DNA of 64,000 nucleotides from Flavobacteriia bacterium (GTDB lineage Bacteria > Bacteroidota > Bacteroidia > Flavobacteriales > Schleiferiaceae), in NCBI GenBank assembly GCA_013373425.1, contig JABXHW010000012.1:45899-109898 (forward strand). Reading direction: 5' to 3'. Below, in pieces: positions 25,052 through 34,001 of this stretch. Numbering within the stretch: the stretch's first letter is position 1; each line of letters opens with the position of its first letter. The notes under the pieces were generated by a model, which was not told where the DNA came from, searched no databases, and was given only the letters and a program-made list of their open reading frames with translations. The position numbers and the translations under genes are program-made.

Positions 25052-25366
25052 CTACTTTGATTTGGATTTCTTGCGTGATTCGTCGTAATGCTGAAACACG
25101 GTATTGACAAACGCCAGGATGATTCCGATTCCGAAGACGACATATACCATGGTGAAGATTCTACCGAAATCAGTTTCCGGACTAAAGTCGCCATAGCCAA
25201 TCGTTGTGAGGGTTATAAAGGAGAAGTACAAACTGTCAAGCCATCTCCATCCTTCAACGTAGTGATACACCACGGTACCCGAAGCAAGCACAATCATCGT
25301 GGTGATGATTAAATCGCGATAAGAAGGGTCGCGCAGAAAGTCCCAAAGCGTGCGAAAAAAGACCAT
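25052..25366 (-). CDS. Two-TM potassium channel protein
   Basis: A 104-residue minimal pore-type K+ channel. There are two transmembrane helices (about 18-36 and 68-92) around a pore loop whose filter reads TIGYGD (55-60), the exact K+ signature. There is no regulatory RCK domain, unlike MthK or Kch, so gating must come from elsewhere; the ktrA-like gene at 1072-1740 is far away. It starts directly at the pentapeptide gene stop, with no intergenic base, and is the last gene of the extended bat transcription unit. Confidence 0.88.
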   Translation of the reverse strand: MVFFRTLWDFLRDPSYRDLIITTMIVLASGTVVYHYVEGWRWLDSLYFSFITLTTIGYGDFSPETDFGRIFTMVYVVFGIGIILAFVNTVFQHYDESRKKSKSK

Positions 25367-25930
25367 CTAATCTTCAACTTTAAGTTGGTATCGGGTGAGC
25401 AAACCTTCCAATCCTTCTGGGTTGAATAGCGCCCCTTTAATTTGATTCTGTTCTGGATCGAGCTTCAAACCCACTGTTTTCTTGAAGTTCACTCCTTCCA
25501 AATTGGAGTCTTCAAAAGTGCATCGATCAAATCTACTTCCCTCGAAACTACCGCCCTTCAATTGAGTTCCAGTAAAATCAACTTCTATCAGCTGACAGTC
25601 GAGGAAAGAGGTTCTTTGAATGTCCATAAACTCGAAGGAGCACAGCTCTATTCGACACTCGTCAAATTGGGCAGAGAAAAGCATGGATTTGCAACGATTG
25701 AAAGGGAATCCCAATAGCTTGCATTGATGAAATTGGACATCTTGTAGCTGAGTGTCAACAATCTTCACATTCGTCAAATCGCAATTGTAAAACTGGCATT
25801 CAACAAATTGTAGGTCGGAGAAATCGGCTTTGGAGAAATCGCAATCTGTGAAGGTGCATGCCTCGTATTGGGCCTTTTCTAAGTCCTTGCCTGTGAGCTT
25901 TTCAAACTCCTCTTCATCTATGAATTTCAT
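25367..25930 (-). CDS. Pentapeptide-repeat protein
   Basis: A 187-residue cytosolic protein built from A(D/N)LXX-like pentapeptide repeats. They are visible from about residue 20 to 165 as a five-residue periodicity of F/L centres (FTDCDFSKADFSDLQFVEC, then FTGTQLKGGSFEGSRFDRC). These form a right-handed quadrilateral beta helix. Some relatives mimic DNA and protect gyrase (Qnr/MfpA), others are structural; nothing here points to a specific one. Several repeats carry Cys at the turn. It overlaps the upstream lipoprotein gene by four bases and abuts the channel gene. Confidence 0.85.
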   Translation of the reverse strand: MKFIDEEEFEKLTGKDLEKAQYEACTFTDCDFSKADFSDLQFVECQFYNCDLTNVKIVDTQLQDVQFHQCKLLGFPFNRCKSMLFSAQFDECRIELCSFEFMDIQRTSFLDCQLIEVDFTGTQLKGGSFEGSRFDRCTFEDSNLEGVNFKKTVGLKLDPEQNQIKGALFNPEGLEGLLTRYQLKVED

Positions 25931-26649
25931 TCTTCCCCCTCTTCTGTCTCTTGGTCTTGAGGAAGAACTTCAACACGACGATTCATCAATTCACCTTCAC
26001 GGTCGAACATGAACATAGCCATGTACTCATCCCCTACTGCACCGCCCTTTAGAGTCATCAGTATCACACCATTCATCAGCACATAGGCTTGTGGATTTCC
26101 GTTTCGGCCTTCACCGCCTAAGTTGATATTGTACAAGTCGTGTGTAACGGGTTCAGGGATATTTTTCAAATCACCTCCATTTGGAGTGAAGGTCAGACGA
26201 GCGAACTCGGTTTTGGGCAATTCACCTCCAGCGCCAAACATTCTGTGGCCATTAATTCCATCAACAATAGTCGAATCACGGTCGGCATATTGAAGCTGAT
26301 TGAGTTCAGGTACAAACTCGACCTCTGCCATTTTAAATTCGAAATCAGGATGAGTAATTACCCAGTATTCTTCGCGCTTCTCAAGCATGAGCTTGCGGTA
26401 TCTGAATCGGCTGAATCGCTCCATTGGAATCCGTTCGAATACCATTGACGTGTCTGTGCCATCCTGGAAGCGAACGTTCAGATATTCGTCAAATACTCCT
26501 TCAGCTTTATCTTGATTCTGATTCTGATTGGAAGTGGCTTCATCGGAAAGTTCAGGTGTTTTAATGGGAATAACACCGTTTTTATCTTGATTGTCGGATC
26601 CACATGCCACCAGCAAGAAGAGTCCAAAAAGGGCGAATAGCTTGTTCAT
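25927..26649 (-). CDS. SPII lipoprotein downstream of batE, unknown
   Basis: A 240-residue lipoprotein. The signal MNKLFALFGLFLLVAC ends at Cys16, a 40-residue Asn/Gln/Asp/Lys linker follows, then a beta-rich domain with WVITHPDFEFKMAEVEF and GNPQAYVLMNGVILMTLKG. The C-terminus is acidic. I do not recognise a family. It lies 70 bp after batE on the same strand and overlaps the pentapeptide gene by four bases. It is therefore probably expressed with the bat genes and could be an envelope partner of the Bat complex. Confidence 0.65.
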   Translation of the reverse strand: MNKLFALFGLFLLVACGSDNQDKNGVIPIKTPELSDEATSNQNQNQDKAEGVFDEYLNVRFQDGTDTSMVFERIPMERFSRFRYRKLMLEKREEYWVITHPDFEFKMAEVEFVPELNQLQYADRDSTIVDGINGHRMFGAGGELPKTEFARLTFTPNGGDLKNIPEPVTHDLYNINLGGEGRNGNPQAYVLMNGVILMTLKGGAVGDEYMAMFMFDREGELMNRRVEVLPQDQETEEGEE

Positions 26650-26719
26650 CAGGTCGAAGTTTGATCACTCGAATTTCGGAAAATTCTGCTCAAGACCTGT
26701 AGGAATTGGTGTAACTCGC

Positions 26720-27484
26720 TTAATACACACCCACTTGCTCCGATTTCACCCAACCCACTTTGCCATCATTCAACCGGATTTCGTACCATTCACCAACGGT
26801 TTGCATCACCTTCATTTCAGACCCTTCATGAATGATAAAGGCATCCGCTGCACCTGGCATTGGGGCCGATTTCACGTGCACGTTTGCATTTAATACCACA
26901 GCGTACAGATTGTTGTCCAAATGATATTGATGGGCAAAAGCTAAGGTCACCGACAAAAGACACAGAACCAAGGATATAATGGCAAGTACAGGCGCTGTCG
27001 AGCGGAGTTTACCATTTCCATATCTGCGAAGTGCCATCATTAGAGCGATGCACAACGCGAAAAGAACTGCAATCACGGCCCAAGAATTGGGACTTAAGCT
27101 GAGGTAAATGAGTTCCAACACATATGTGAGAGGGGAAACTTCCTCTTCCTTGATTCGGTCGACTTTCTTTGATTCGGCGAGTTCCAAATTGTGCTGTGCA
27201 TCCTCCATGTCTGGATTCAACTTCAAAGCCTGATTCCATCGCCAAATGGCTTCTCCCCATTCCTCCATTCGCCAAGCTGCATTGCCCATGTTGTAATACA
27301 AGTCGGCTGAAGGTAAGGTTTGGGTATTCGCATATTCCTCCCATTGATCATAAGCGAGCTGATACTCCTCTTCTTGAAATGCAACTTCAGCGGATTCTAA
27401 TAGGTCTGAACTCGACAATGCGAGTGAATCGCCTTGCTGAGCAACACTCGAGATCAATAGGAATGTGGTTGCTATCCAACTCAT
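26720..27484 (-). CDS. batE: BatE: TPR plus SH3-type protein
   Basis: A 254-residue protein. It has a signal/anchor (MSWIATTFLLISSVAQ) and about two TPR repeats (near 25-105; YYNMGNAAWRMEEWGEAIWR). Two TM helices follow (around 130-150 and 160-182), then a C-terminal SH3_3-type domain (NANVHVKSAPMPGAADAFI, ending VGWVKSEQVGVY). That is the usual BatE plan. An ATG at 27505 would add seven residues inside batD; the ATGA overlap with the batD stop at 27481-27484 makes 27484 the better start. The SH3-like end probably faces the periplasm and may touch peptidoglycan. Confidence 0.85.
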   Translation of the reverse strand: MSWIATTFLLISSVAQQGDSLALSSSDLLESAEVAFQEEEYQLAYDQWEEYANTQTLPSADLYYNMGNAAWRMEEWGEAIWRWNQALKLNPDMEDAQHNLELAESKKVDRIKEEEVSPLTYVLELIYLSLSPNSWAVIAVLFALCIALMMALRRYGNGKLRSTAPVLAIISLVLCLLSVTLAFAHQYHLDNNLYAVVLNANVHVKSAPMPGAADAFIIHEGSEMKVMQTVGEWYEIRLNDGKVGWVKSEQVGVY

Positions 27485-29202
27485 GACAATTGTTTTTGAA
27501 TCCAACGGATAACACTGCTCTTCGTCTCTTCAAACCCTCGATCTGCTTGTCCATATTGACCAGCCTCACAAGTGGCAAATAGAGAATAAATCTCTTGGGC
27601 GTCTTCTGGCGTCACTCCTTCAGTTTTCAATTTTGATTGAAGAATGGGATCAATTTGTTCTGCCTTATGAACGCCCATGCCGTGCTCTAAGAACTCGCTT
27701 ATTGCAAGGTGAACCTCACGCCATTCATCGGATTTTCTCAAATGATTAAGCGCCCGCTTACCTTCAACGCGAATGGCATTGTAGCGCGCTTTGTTCCATC
27801 GCTTGACTGTTCCAGCCAAAAGGAGCCAGGCCGTGAATAGCGCCGAGCCTCCCATTCCACCGATGAACCATGTGCTTGTGTAGAACTTGCCGCGTGCTGA
27901 TTCTGTTACATCAGAAGTGTGAATCCAGCGGATATCATCACTCAAAATTTCAACATCGCGTTGATCAACCACACCTTCGTTCCTCGTTGAGTTGGTGGTT
28001 GTTCTCGGTGTCGAAACAACGGGTGCATCTCCTTCCGAAACGATCTCTTGAATATCGGATTGTGAAACGATATACTGCTCCTTAATTGGATCGAAGTAAA
28101 CAAACTCCAATGGCGGAATCTCATATGTTCCTGGATACCGCGGCACGAGTGTATACTTTCTGCTGATCTTCCCCTTTGGTCCGTAGGGTGTAGCTTGAAT
28201 ATCTAAATCGTCCTTTGGAGCATACACTTCGAGCTGATCGGGGAGTCGGAGCTCCGGTAATTCAATGGATCTTAAGTTTCCTCTACCTCGAATAATGATT
28301 TCAATGGTTGCACTTTCATCGACAGGTACCTCACTTCGACTTAAGACCACTTCGAATTCTAGGTCGCCAACTCCACCTGAAAACTCGTCTGGTCTGCCTT
28401 CACGAGGAAGAGGGAGTACCTCGATGTCGGGATGGTAAGCCCGCTCAATGTTATCGACGAAATCTGCTCCCATGCTGAAACGATTGCGTCGGTACGCCAT
28501 AGGTAGATTGACAACGTAAGGATCAAACTCATAATCTCCAGCTTGAGTGGCCGTCATGGAGTAGGTTCTGAAGTTGTATTCATATCGGGCACCTTGCTCG
28601 TCACTTACGTCTCTAGCTTGGATATCCTCCTCGATGCGCTCAACTAAGAAACTATCATATTCAGGCTCGCTAATCTCGTCCATAGTTTGGAGGCGGTAGC
28701 GAGAATACACTTTGTAGGCGATGCCAAAAGATTCACCCTCGTACACCCGAAGTTTCGTGGGTATGATTCTAATTTCAGCCGATCGAGCTGCAATCGCGCG
28801 TGGGTCGTTATCGTCGTACTGAGGCTGTGGATTATCTACAACCCGAATTTCTACAGAGTTACTCTGGTAAATTTCATCCCCCCGTTCAAGCGAAGCAGGA
28901 GAGATGGTGAATTCACCTAATCGCTTTGCACGAAGCTCGTAAACGACCTTTTGAATAGCTGTCGTCGTGCCGTTCATCATACTAAAGTTGCTCTGCGAAT
29001 GCGGTCCGCCAACGATAGTGAAGTTATCCGTGAGGTTGTTAGGGGGCGAATAATCACTTCCGCCTGCAGTCATGATTACCGCATAGTTGAACGTTTCGTA
29101 CAGTCCAACTTCAGATTGACTGACCACCGCTCGAATATTGGTCGATTGGGCCAAAGTGCCCAAGCTACATGTAATTAGTGCTATGAGAAATCGAACTTTC
29201 AT
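27481..29202 (-). CDS. batD: BatD/BamD-like membrane-anchored protein (Oxygen tolerance)
   Basis: A 573-residue protein. The signal peptide MKVRFLIALITCSLGTLA is followed by three to four Ig-like beta domains (visible VSQSEVGLYETFNYAVIMT, then SRSEVPVDESATIEIIIRG). A TM helix lies near residues 440-465, and a cytoplasmic helical tail has LNHLRKSDEWREVHLAISEF. This matches the BatD (oxygen-tolerance) family. The ATG at 29232 would overlap batC by 26 bp and adds non-signal residues, so 29202, 4 bp past the batC stop, is taken. It likely connects the Bat VWA proteins to the periplasm. Confidence 0.87.
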   Translation of the reverse strand: MKVRFLIALITCSLGTLAQSTNIRAVVSQSEVGLYETFNYAVIMTAGGSDYSPPNNLTDNFTIVGGPHSQSNFSMMNGTTTAIQKVVYELRAKRLGEFTISPASLERGDEIYQSNSVEIRVVDNPQPQYDDNDPRAIAARSAEIRIIPTKLRVYEGESFGIAYKVYSRYRLQTMDEISEPEYDSFLVERIEEDIQARDVSDEQGARYEYNFRTYSMTATQAGDYEFDPYVVNLPMAYRRNRFSMGADFVDNIERAYHPDIEVLPLPREGRPDEFSGGVGDLEFEVVLSRSEVPVDESATIEIIIRGRGNLRSIELPELRLPDQLEVYAPKDDLDIQATPYGPKGKISRKYTLVPRYPGTYEIPPLEFVYFDPIKEQYIVSQSDIQEIVSEGDAPVVSTPRTTTNSTRNEGVVDQRDVEILSDDIRWIHTSDVTESARGKFYTSTWFIGGMGGSALFTAWLLLAGTVKRWNKARYNAIRVEGKRALNHLRKSDEWREVHLAISEFLEHGMGVHKAEQIDPILQSKLKTEGVTPEDAQEIYSLFATCEAGQYGQADRGFEETKSSVIRWIQKQLS

Positions 29203-29206
29203 CGTA

Positions 29207-30253
29207 TCACCAATCTTTTTCTGAGTTCTCATTGTTGTTTCTAGCTCTTCGACGAAGGATTTGTTTCAAAGTTTCCTCCTCCATTCGCTCAATACTGCGC
29301 AAGACCTCCCGAATTTGCGAGGATGTCATTTCTTCGGAATTGAAAGCGCCAGGAAGCATTTCACCTCCTTCGGGATTGGCCTCCATGTCGCCACTGTTGT
29401 TCATCTGACCTTCTCCTTCCCCAGCTGCTTCGTCCCTATTCAGATCTGAGGCACTCGCCGTCTGATCGCTTTGGCGTTCTTGATTTTCCCTTCTTCTAGC
29501 ATTCGATCCTTCGGGTTGCGACTGCATTGGATTACTTCCGGAAGGGTCTCCACTCGGAGTGTTCCCGTCTTGCGGTGGACGTTGCTCTTGCGGTGCCTGT
29601 TTTTGATTCGGAGCTGAATCTCCGCTTGAGTTTTGCCCGCTTTGACCTTGCTGGCCTTCAGAAGAATCTGAGTTTGAACCATCCTGATTATCATCCTGAC
29701 CTTGCTGATTCTGTTGCTGGCCCTGTTGATTTTGCTGTTGGTCTTGCTGGTTCTGCTGCTGCTGATCTTGATTCTGTTCGGAGTTTTGTGACTGAGAAGA
29801 TGAGTCGTCTTCCTCCTTATACTCACGCATCAGCTTGGATAGATTGAAGCGGGCATTCTCGTTTTTTGGATCTCTTAACAGCGATTGTTGAAAGGCGTCA
29901 AGAGCATTTTTCTGATCCTCCAACTTCAAGTAGGCATTGCCGATATTATACCAAGCCTTACTCTGCTTTTCAGTTTCGGTGGTGCGCAAAGAGGCTTCTC
30001 GAAAAGCATCGATAGCCGCAGCATATCGTTCCTGACGAAATAGTGCAGTGCCCAGGTTAAATCTTGATTCGAATCGTTCGCCATCTTCATACATCGCATT
30101 GCGATATGCGGCTTCGGCCTCTTCAAATTCTCCTTCAGCGTATAGGTCGTTTCCACGAGCGAGTTCTTCGTCGTATTTCGATTGGCCGAAGGCGATATTT
30201 CCGATGCTCAACGCGAGGAGCATCAAGCCCAGTCTTATGTGTTTCGCATCCAT
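29207..30253 (-). CDS. batC: BatC: TPR protein with Gln/Asn-rich tail
   Basis: A 348-residue TPR protein. After a signal peptide (about 1-24), three TPR units fill residues 28-130 (EFEEAEAAYRNAMYEDGERF, then AWYNIGNAYLKLEDQKNAL). Next comes a long, low-complexity Gln/Asn/Ser/Asp-rich region (about 150-300) that must be disordered. The C-terminal 45 residues return to a charged helix with SSQIREVLRSIERMEE. BatC proteins in Bacteroidota share this TPR-plus-disordered design. The gene overlaps batB by 19 bp. The long CAG/CAA-like tract makes its length prone to replication slippage. Confidence 0.85.
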   Translation of the reverse strand: MDAKHIRLGLMLLALSIGNIAFGQSKYDEELARGNDLYAEGEFEEAEAAYRNAMYEDGERFESRFNLGTALFRQERYAAAIDAFREASLRTTETEKQSKAWYNIGNAYLKLEDQKNALDAFQQSLLRDPKNENARFNLSKLMREYKEEDDSSSQSQNSEQNQDQQQQNQQDQQQNQQGQQQNQQGQDDNQDGSNSDSSEGQQGQSGQNSSGDSAPNQKQAPQEQRPPQDGNTPSGDPSGSNPMQSQPEGSNARRRENQERQSDQTASASDLNRDEAAGEGEGQMNNSGDMEANPEGGEMLPGAFNSEEMTSSQIREVLRSIERMEEETLKQILRRRARNNNENSEKDW

Positions 30254-31254
30254 CTTTCTAATGTGTTTGAACTTCTTTCTGTGAGTAGCATTCGAAGTAA
30301 AAGGAAGAGCATCCCGATAGCCAACGGAATCTGAAATTGATCTTCCATATCGCTCATCGGACTCAGCCCAAATTCGGCGAGCTTGAGCTGTTTAAGTTCT
30401 TCGAGCAAACGATCACTTTCGGATCCGCGATTCGCATCGAAGAACGTTCCACGCCCCTCATCTGCAATCTCCTTCATCACGTTGTCATTCCTCTTGGTGA
30501 TAACAACTTCTCCGTCATTGTCGCGGTGATAATCACTGCCGTTCGTTGAAGGAATAGGAGAGCCTTCTTCTGTTCCTACGCCGGCTGTGAATACATATAT
30601 GCCGGAATCCACAGCATATTCCAAAGCATCTCTCCAACTGTCAGAGTGATCTTCGCCATCACTGATGATCACCAGCGCTTTATCCTGAGTAACCCTTGAG
30701 TCGAACATCTTGGGAGCCATGAGAAGCACACTTTCAAAGTTGCTACCCGAGGATGGAAGATGATCCGGATTCATGTTGTTCAGAATCAGCTGTGCCGCAC
30801 TGTGATCAAGTGTTAGCGGCAGTTGCTTGTAGGCATCCGAAGAGAAGGCCATAAAGCCAATTCGGTCTCCTGAGCTTTCTTCAACGATATTCTTTACAAA
30901 CTGCTTCGCCTGCTCCAATCGGGATGGGCTAACGTCTCTTGCCAGCATACTACGGCTCATATCGATGGCAAAAACAATATCGAGTCCTTTCTTCTCAACT
31001 TCTATTTCCTCACCGTCCTTTTGAGGATTGGCCAAGGCAATAACTCCAGAGGTTAGCGCCAAGATTCCGAATAAGTTTCGAGCAAAAATCCTCCAAGAAG
31101 AACGTCTGCTCAACCAATCTGCCTGCAGCTCTGGCGTGCCCAATTGTTTACGAGCACCTTGACTCCACAGGTCATGAATCACCCAAACTGCGATGAGAAC
31201 CGGAATTCCCCACAGTCCGTGTAACCACTCTGGATGTGCCCAAACGATATTCAT
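30235..31254 (-). CDS. batB: BatB: membrane-anchored VWA protein
   Basis: A 339-residue protein. It has N-terminal TM helices (about 9-27 and 57-76), a von Willebrand factor A domain (about 90-300), and a C-terminal TM near 312-328. The MIDAS metal site starts with DMSRS (98-102) and continues with a TLDHSA threonine and ISDGEDHSD. BatA and BatB are paired VWA proteins of the aerotolerance operon, known in Bacteroides fragilis and other Bacteroidota and spirochaetes, often working with the MoxR ATPase. The start overlaps the batA stop by four bases (ATGA). Confidence 0.9.
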   Translation of the reverse strand: MNIVWAHPEWLHGLWGIPVLIAVWVIHDLWSQGARKQLGTPELQADWLSRRSSWRIFARNLFGILALTSGVIALANPQKDGEEIEVEKKGLDIVFAIDMSRSMLARDVSPSRLEQAKQFVKNIVEESSGDRIGFMAFSSDAYKQLPLTLDHSAAQLILNNMNPDHLPSSGSNFESVLLMAPKMFDSRVTQDKALVIISDGEDHSDSWRDALEYAVDSGIYVFTAGVGTEEGSPIPSTNGSDYHRDNDGEVVITKRNDNVMKEIADEGRGTFFDANRGSESDRLLEELKQLKLAEFGLSPMSDMEDQFQIPLAIGMLFLLLRMLLTERSSNTLERWMRNT

Positions 31255-32243
31255 ACAATCGAACGGAATAAGGTGTTCTTCAATAAAAATTCTGCACCAA
31301 TAAACGCAATGCCCAAGATGGCCCAGGGGTAAAAGTGCTCGTCGTACTGCGTGTATTTAATCTCTTCAACCTTCGATTTTTCCAATCGATCGATTTCGGA
31401 GTAAATCTCTTCTAGCTGAGTGCTGGTTTGCGCTCTGTAGTATCTCCCACCCGTTTGATCAGCTATGGCACGCAATAGTTCTTCATCGAGTTCTCCACGC
31501 GCTCTTTGCACGAATGTTCTTCCTTGAACCACCCTTGGAATTTCCACGATACCCGTTGACCCGATGCCAATAGTGTACACTCGGATATTCATTTCCTCAG
31601 CCACATTGGCGGCAGTCTCAGGAGTGATAATGCCGTGATTGTTGACACCGTCCGAAATGAGAATTACAATTTTGCTCTTTGCATCGGATTCTTCCAATCT
31701 ATTGAGCGCAGTACTCAAACCGATTCCAATGGCGGTGCTGCTCGAGAATCCAGAGATAATTTCGAGATCGGCCAGACTCTCTTGCAAAATATCTTGGTCG
31801 GTTGTAAGTGGGGTGGACGTATAAGCATCTTTACCATAAACTACCAATCCCATTCGGTCGTTTACACGTTCCTTCACAAAGTCGATGGCTACTCGTTTTA
31901 GCGCTTCAAGACGGTTAGGTTTGAAGTCCATAGCCAACATACTTTCACTCAAATCTACAGCTAGCATGATGTCGATGCCTTCACCCCCTTGAATCTGACG
32001 AGAAACCTTTGTGGATTGCGGGCGCGCTAAGGCCACCATCCAGCAGCCGAAGGCAAGTAGACTTAGAATAGACAGATAGGGTCGGATGCCACCCCAGCTG
32101 AACCCACGGAATGCGCTGGCGTTTGGCATGTTCACCTCGCCGGAGGATTTTCGAACGAAAAGGAAAATGCCCAGTATAGGTAGAGCCGTTAAGGCCCACA
32201 ACCACTCAGGGTGCGCGAATTGAATGTTATCCAACCACCTCAT
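31251..32243 (-). CDS. batA: BatA: membrane-anchored VWA protein
   Basis: A 330-residue VWA protein with two TM helices before the domain (about 14-30 and 57-74) and one after it (about 308-325). An intact MIDAS is visible: DLSES (97-101), with further elements TSTPLTTD and ISDGVNN. A cytoplasmic R-rich stretch separates the two N-terminal helices. It is the paralog of BatB next door. Between the DUF58 gene and this one lies the extra 301-residue membrane protein, so gene order is moxR, DUF58, membrane protein, batA, batB, batC, batD, batE. Confidence 0.9.
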   Translation of the reverse strand: MRWLDNIQFAHPEWLWALTALPILGIFLFVRKSSGEVNMPNASAFRGFSWGGIRPYLSILSLLAFGCWMVALARPQSTKVSRQIQGGEGIDIMLAVDLSESMLAMDFKPNRLEALKRVAIDFVKERVNDRMGLVVYGKDAYTSTPLTTDQDILQESLADLEIISGFSSSTAIGIGLSTALNRLEESDAKSKIVILISDGVNNHGIITPETAANVAEEMNIRVYTIGIGSTGIVEIPRVVQGRTFVQRARGELDEELLRAIADQTGGRYYRAQTSTQLEEIYSEIDRLEKSKVEEIKYTQYDEHFYPWAILGIAFIGAEFLLKNTLFRSIV

Positions 32244-33132
32244 GTTCTTCTTTTTTATGTTGAACTTTTGAAATGGTACTCAGCCAAGTAGTGATGCGAG
32301 ATAGAATTTCAACTCCGTCTTCCGTTTTTGGAAGATCTCCGCTAAATCGAACCCTCGAGATATCATTGAGAATACCTGATAATTCACCTTGTTCACCATT
32401 GTACGCTTCAGATTGCATGAGCTGTTCATCCCATGTTTCTGGGGATCCAACGGCAGTTTGAATCATGAAGTTGGAGAACAAATATTCGTGTAGTAATTGG
32501 GTTGTGGTCGATAATACTTCGTCCACAGACTTCGACTGATTTTGCAGTGCTGCTAATTCATCCTTGACCAGTATGAGAACGAAGTCGGTGATGTTCCTGT
32601 AATCAGACATCTTGGCTTTTGGAGCTTCGGGCGATTTCAAGAAATAGCTGTAGACTATTACCCCAATTGCGATGGAGATGATGACCATGAGTGCACTCCA
32701 AATCAACCAATAATTGAGTTGGGTGGAAAGTGGATTTTCGATGTCCTTGTACTCCGGACCGTTCTCAGCTAAATCGACTTGTATTAGTTGAGGTTCAGCT
32801 GCTCTAGAAACCCCATTCACGATGAGTTCAAGCGGAGCCACAACGGCATAGCCACTGTCAAATGATGTGAGAATCCAAGTCTCTGTTAGTGTTAGTTCGT
32901 CGCCGTCTACCACAGTGTCAATTCCTTTCCTATCGATGAACGCGCCGAATTGCACTAGTCCAGGGAAAGCGGGCCAAGAAACCTCGTCATTCACATGAAC
33001 CACTGCTTTAAGTTGGATTTCAATCTGATCTCCAATCATCATTCTATCCGCAGATGAGCTTACCTCAAAGTCGGTTTGCGCCCAAGCGATGGTCGATGTT
33101 AATAATCCGAATATGACGAGTAAGCGCTTCAC
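32227..33132 (-). CDS. Bat-operon membrane protein (DUF4381-like)
   Basis: A 301-residue protein with a signal peptide (ending WAQ at residue 19). A beta-rich periplasmic domain of about 115 residues follows (FEVSSSADRMMIGDQIEIQ, the BatD-like start), then a single TM helix (about 142-164). The cytoplasmic helical tail has MSDYRNITDFVLILVKDELA. This plan and its place between DUF58 and batA correspond to the DUF4381/BatD-like spacer protein of such operons. It overlaps the DUF58 gene by four bases and batA by 17. Confidence 0.8.
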   Translation of the reverse strand: MKRLLVIFGLLTSTIAWAQTDFEVSSSADRMMIGDQIEIQLKAVVHVNDEVSWPAFPGLVQFGAFIDRKGIDTVVDGDELTLTETWILTSFDSGYAVVAPLELIVNGVSRAAEPQLIQVDLAENGPEYKDIENPLSTQLNYWLIWSALMVIISIAIGVIVYSYFLKSPEAPKAKMSDYRNITDFVLILVKDELAALQNQSKSVDEVLSTTTQLLHEYLFSNFMIQTAVGSPETWDEQLMQSEAYNGEQGELSGILNDISRVRFSGDLPKTEDGVEILSRITTWLSTISKVQHKKEEHEVVG

Positions 33133-34001
33133 GATTTATGATGACTTTGGAAGTAAGATAGAAGGGCTTTGGCGTAGTCGCCATCCGTTTGCAAATCAAT
33201 CTGACCTATACCAGCCAGTTTGCAAGATTGATGGTAGTATTCGCGGAATCGATCGAGAGATTCGCGGTATTTTCTCTTCTGAGTTTTGGAAGAGGTGTTC
33301 ACCCATTTTTGTAGCCCAGTTTCAGCGTCGCGAACAGGAACAATGCCCAGCGATGGCAATTGTAGCTCCGCCGGGTCGGTTACGTGAAGTGCAATGATCT
33401 CATGACGTCGAGCGGATACTTTCAAAGTGCTTTCGTAATCCGTGTCCATGAAATCTGAAATCAGCATTACGATGGCTTTGCGCTTCTGTACGTTGTTGAG
33501 GTACTCCAGGGCAGCGCCGATATCTGTACCCTTTCCTTCCGGTTGAATATCGATGAGTTCGCGAATGATGGTCAGGATGTGCTGACGACCTTTCTTCGGC
33601 GGGACGTACTTCTCAACTTTGTCGGTGAAGAAGAGAACGCCCACTTTATCATTGTTTTGAATCGCACTGAAGGCAAGTGTGGCTGCCAATTCAGTAACTA
33701 GATCCGATTTGCGTTGAACCTTTGAGCCGAAATGTCCCGAAGGAGAAACATCGATAAGAAGCATGAGTGTTCGTTCGCGTTCCTCTTCAAAAACCTTGAT
33801 AAACGGTTCGTTTTTTCTAGCCGTTACATTCCAGTCGATGCTACGTATATCGTCGCCTACCTGATAATTGCGAACCTCACTAAAGGCCATGCCTTTCCCT
33901 TTAAAGGAAGAGTGGTATTCCCCCGAAAGTACATTTCGGCTGAGCTGACGCGACTTGATTTCGATGCGTCGAACCTTCTTTATGAGGTCGGCAGTTTCCA
34001 T
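33129..34001 (-). CDS. DUF58-domain VWA-like protein
   Basis: A 290-residue DUF58 protein, nearly always encoded next to MoxR ATPases. The DUF58 core appears as YQVGDDIRSIDWNVTARKNE (about 48-67), followed by a VWA-like fold starting LLIDVSPSG. The VWA-type metal-binding signature is thus present in the form DVSPS. Expected role: cytosolic adaptor that joins MoxR to the membrane VWA proteins, possibly in metal insertion or complex maturation. The start overlaps the moxR stop by one base (TAATG). Confidence 0.9.
   Translation of the reverse strand: METADLIKKVRRIEIKSRQLSRNVLSGEYHSSFKGKGMAFSEVRNYQVGDDIRSIDWNVTARKNEPFIKVFEEERERTLMLLIDVSPSGHFGSKVQRKSDLVTELAATLAFSAIQNNDKVGVLFFTDKVEKYVPPKKGRQHILTIIRELIDIQPEGKGTDIGAALEYLNNVQKRKAIVMLISDFMDTDYESTLKVSARRHEIIALHVTDPAELQLPSLGIVPVRDAETGLQKWVNTSSKTQKRKYRESLDRFREYYHQSCKLAGIGQIDLQTDGDYAKALLSYFQSHHKS

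Noticed and set aside
29440..29826. A long open frame overlapping batC in another frame on the same strand
   Set aside because: It is a frame-shifted reading of the Gln/Asn-rich codon tract of batC and has no features of its own.
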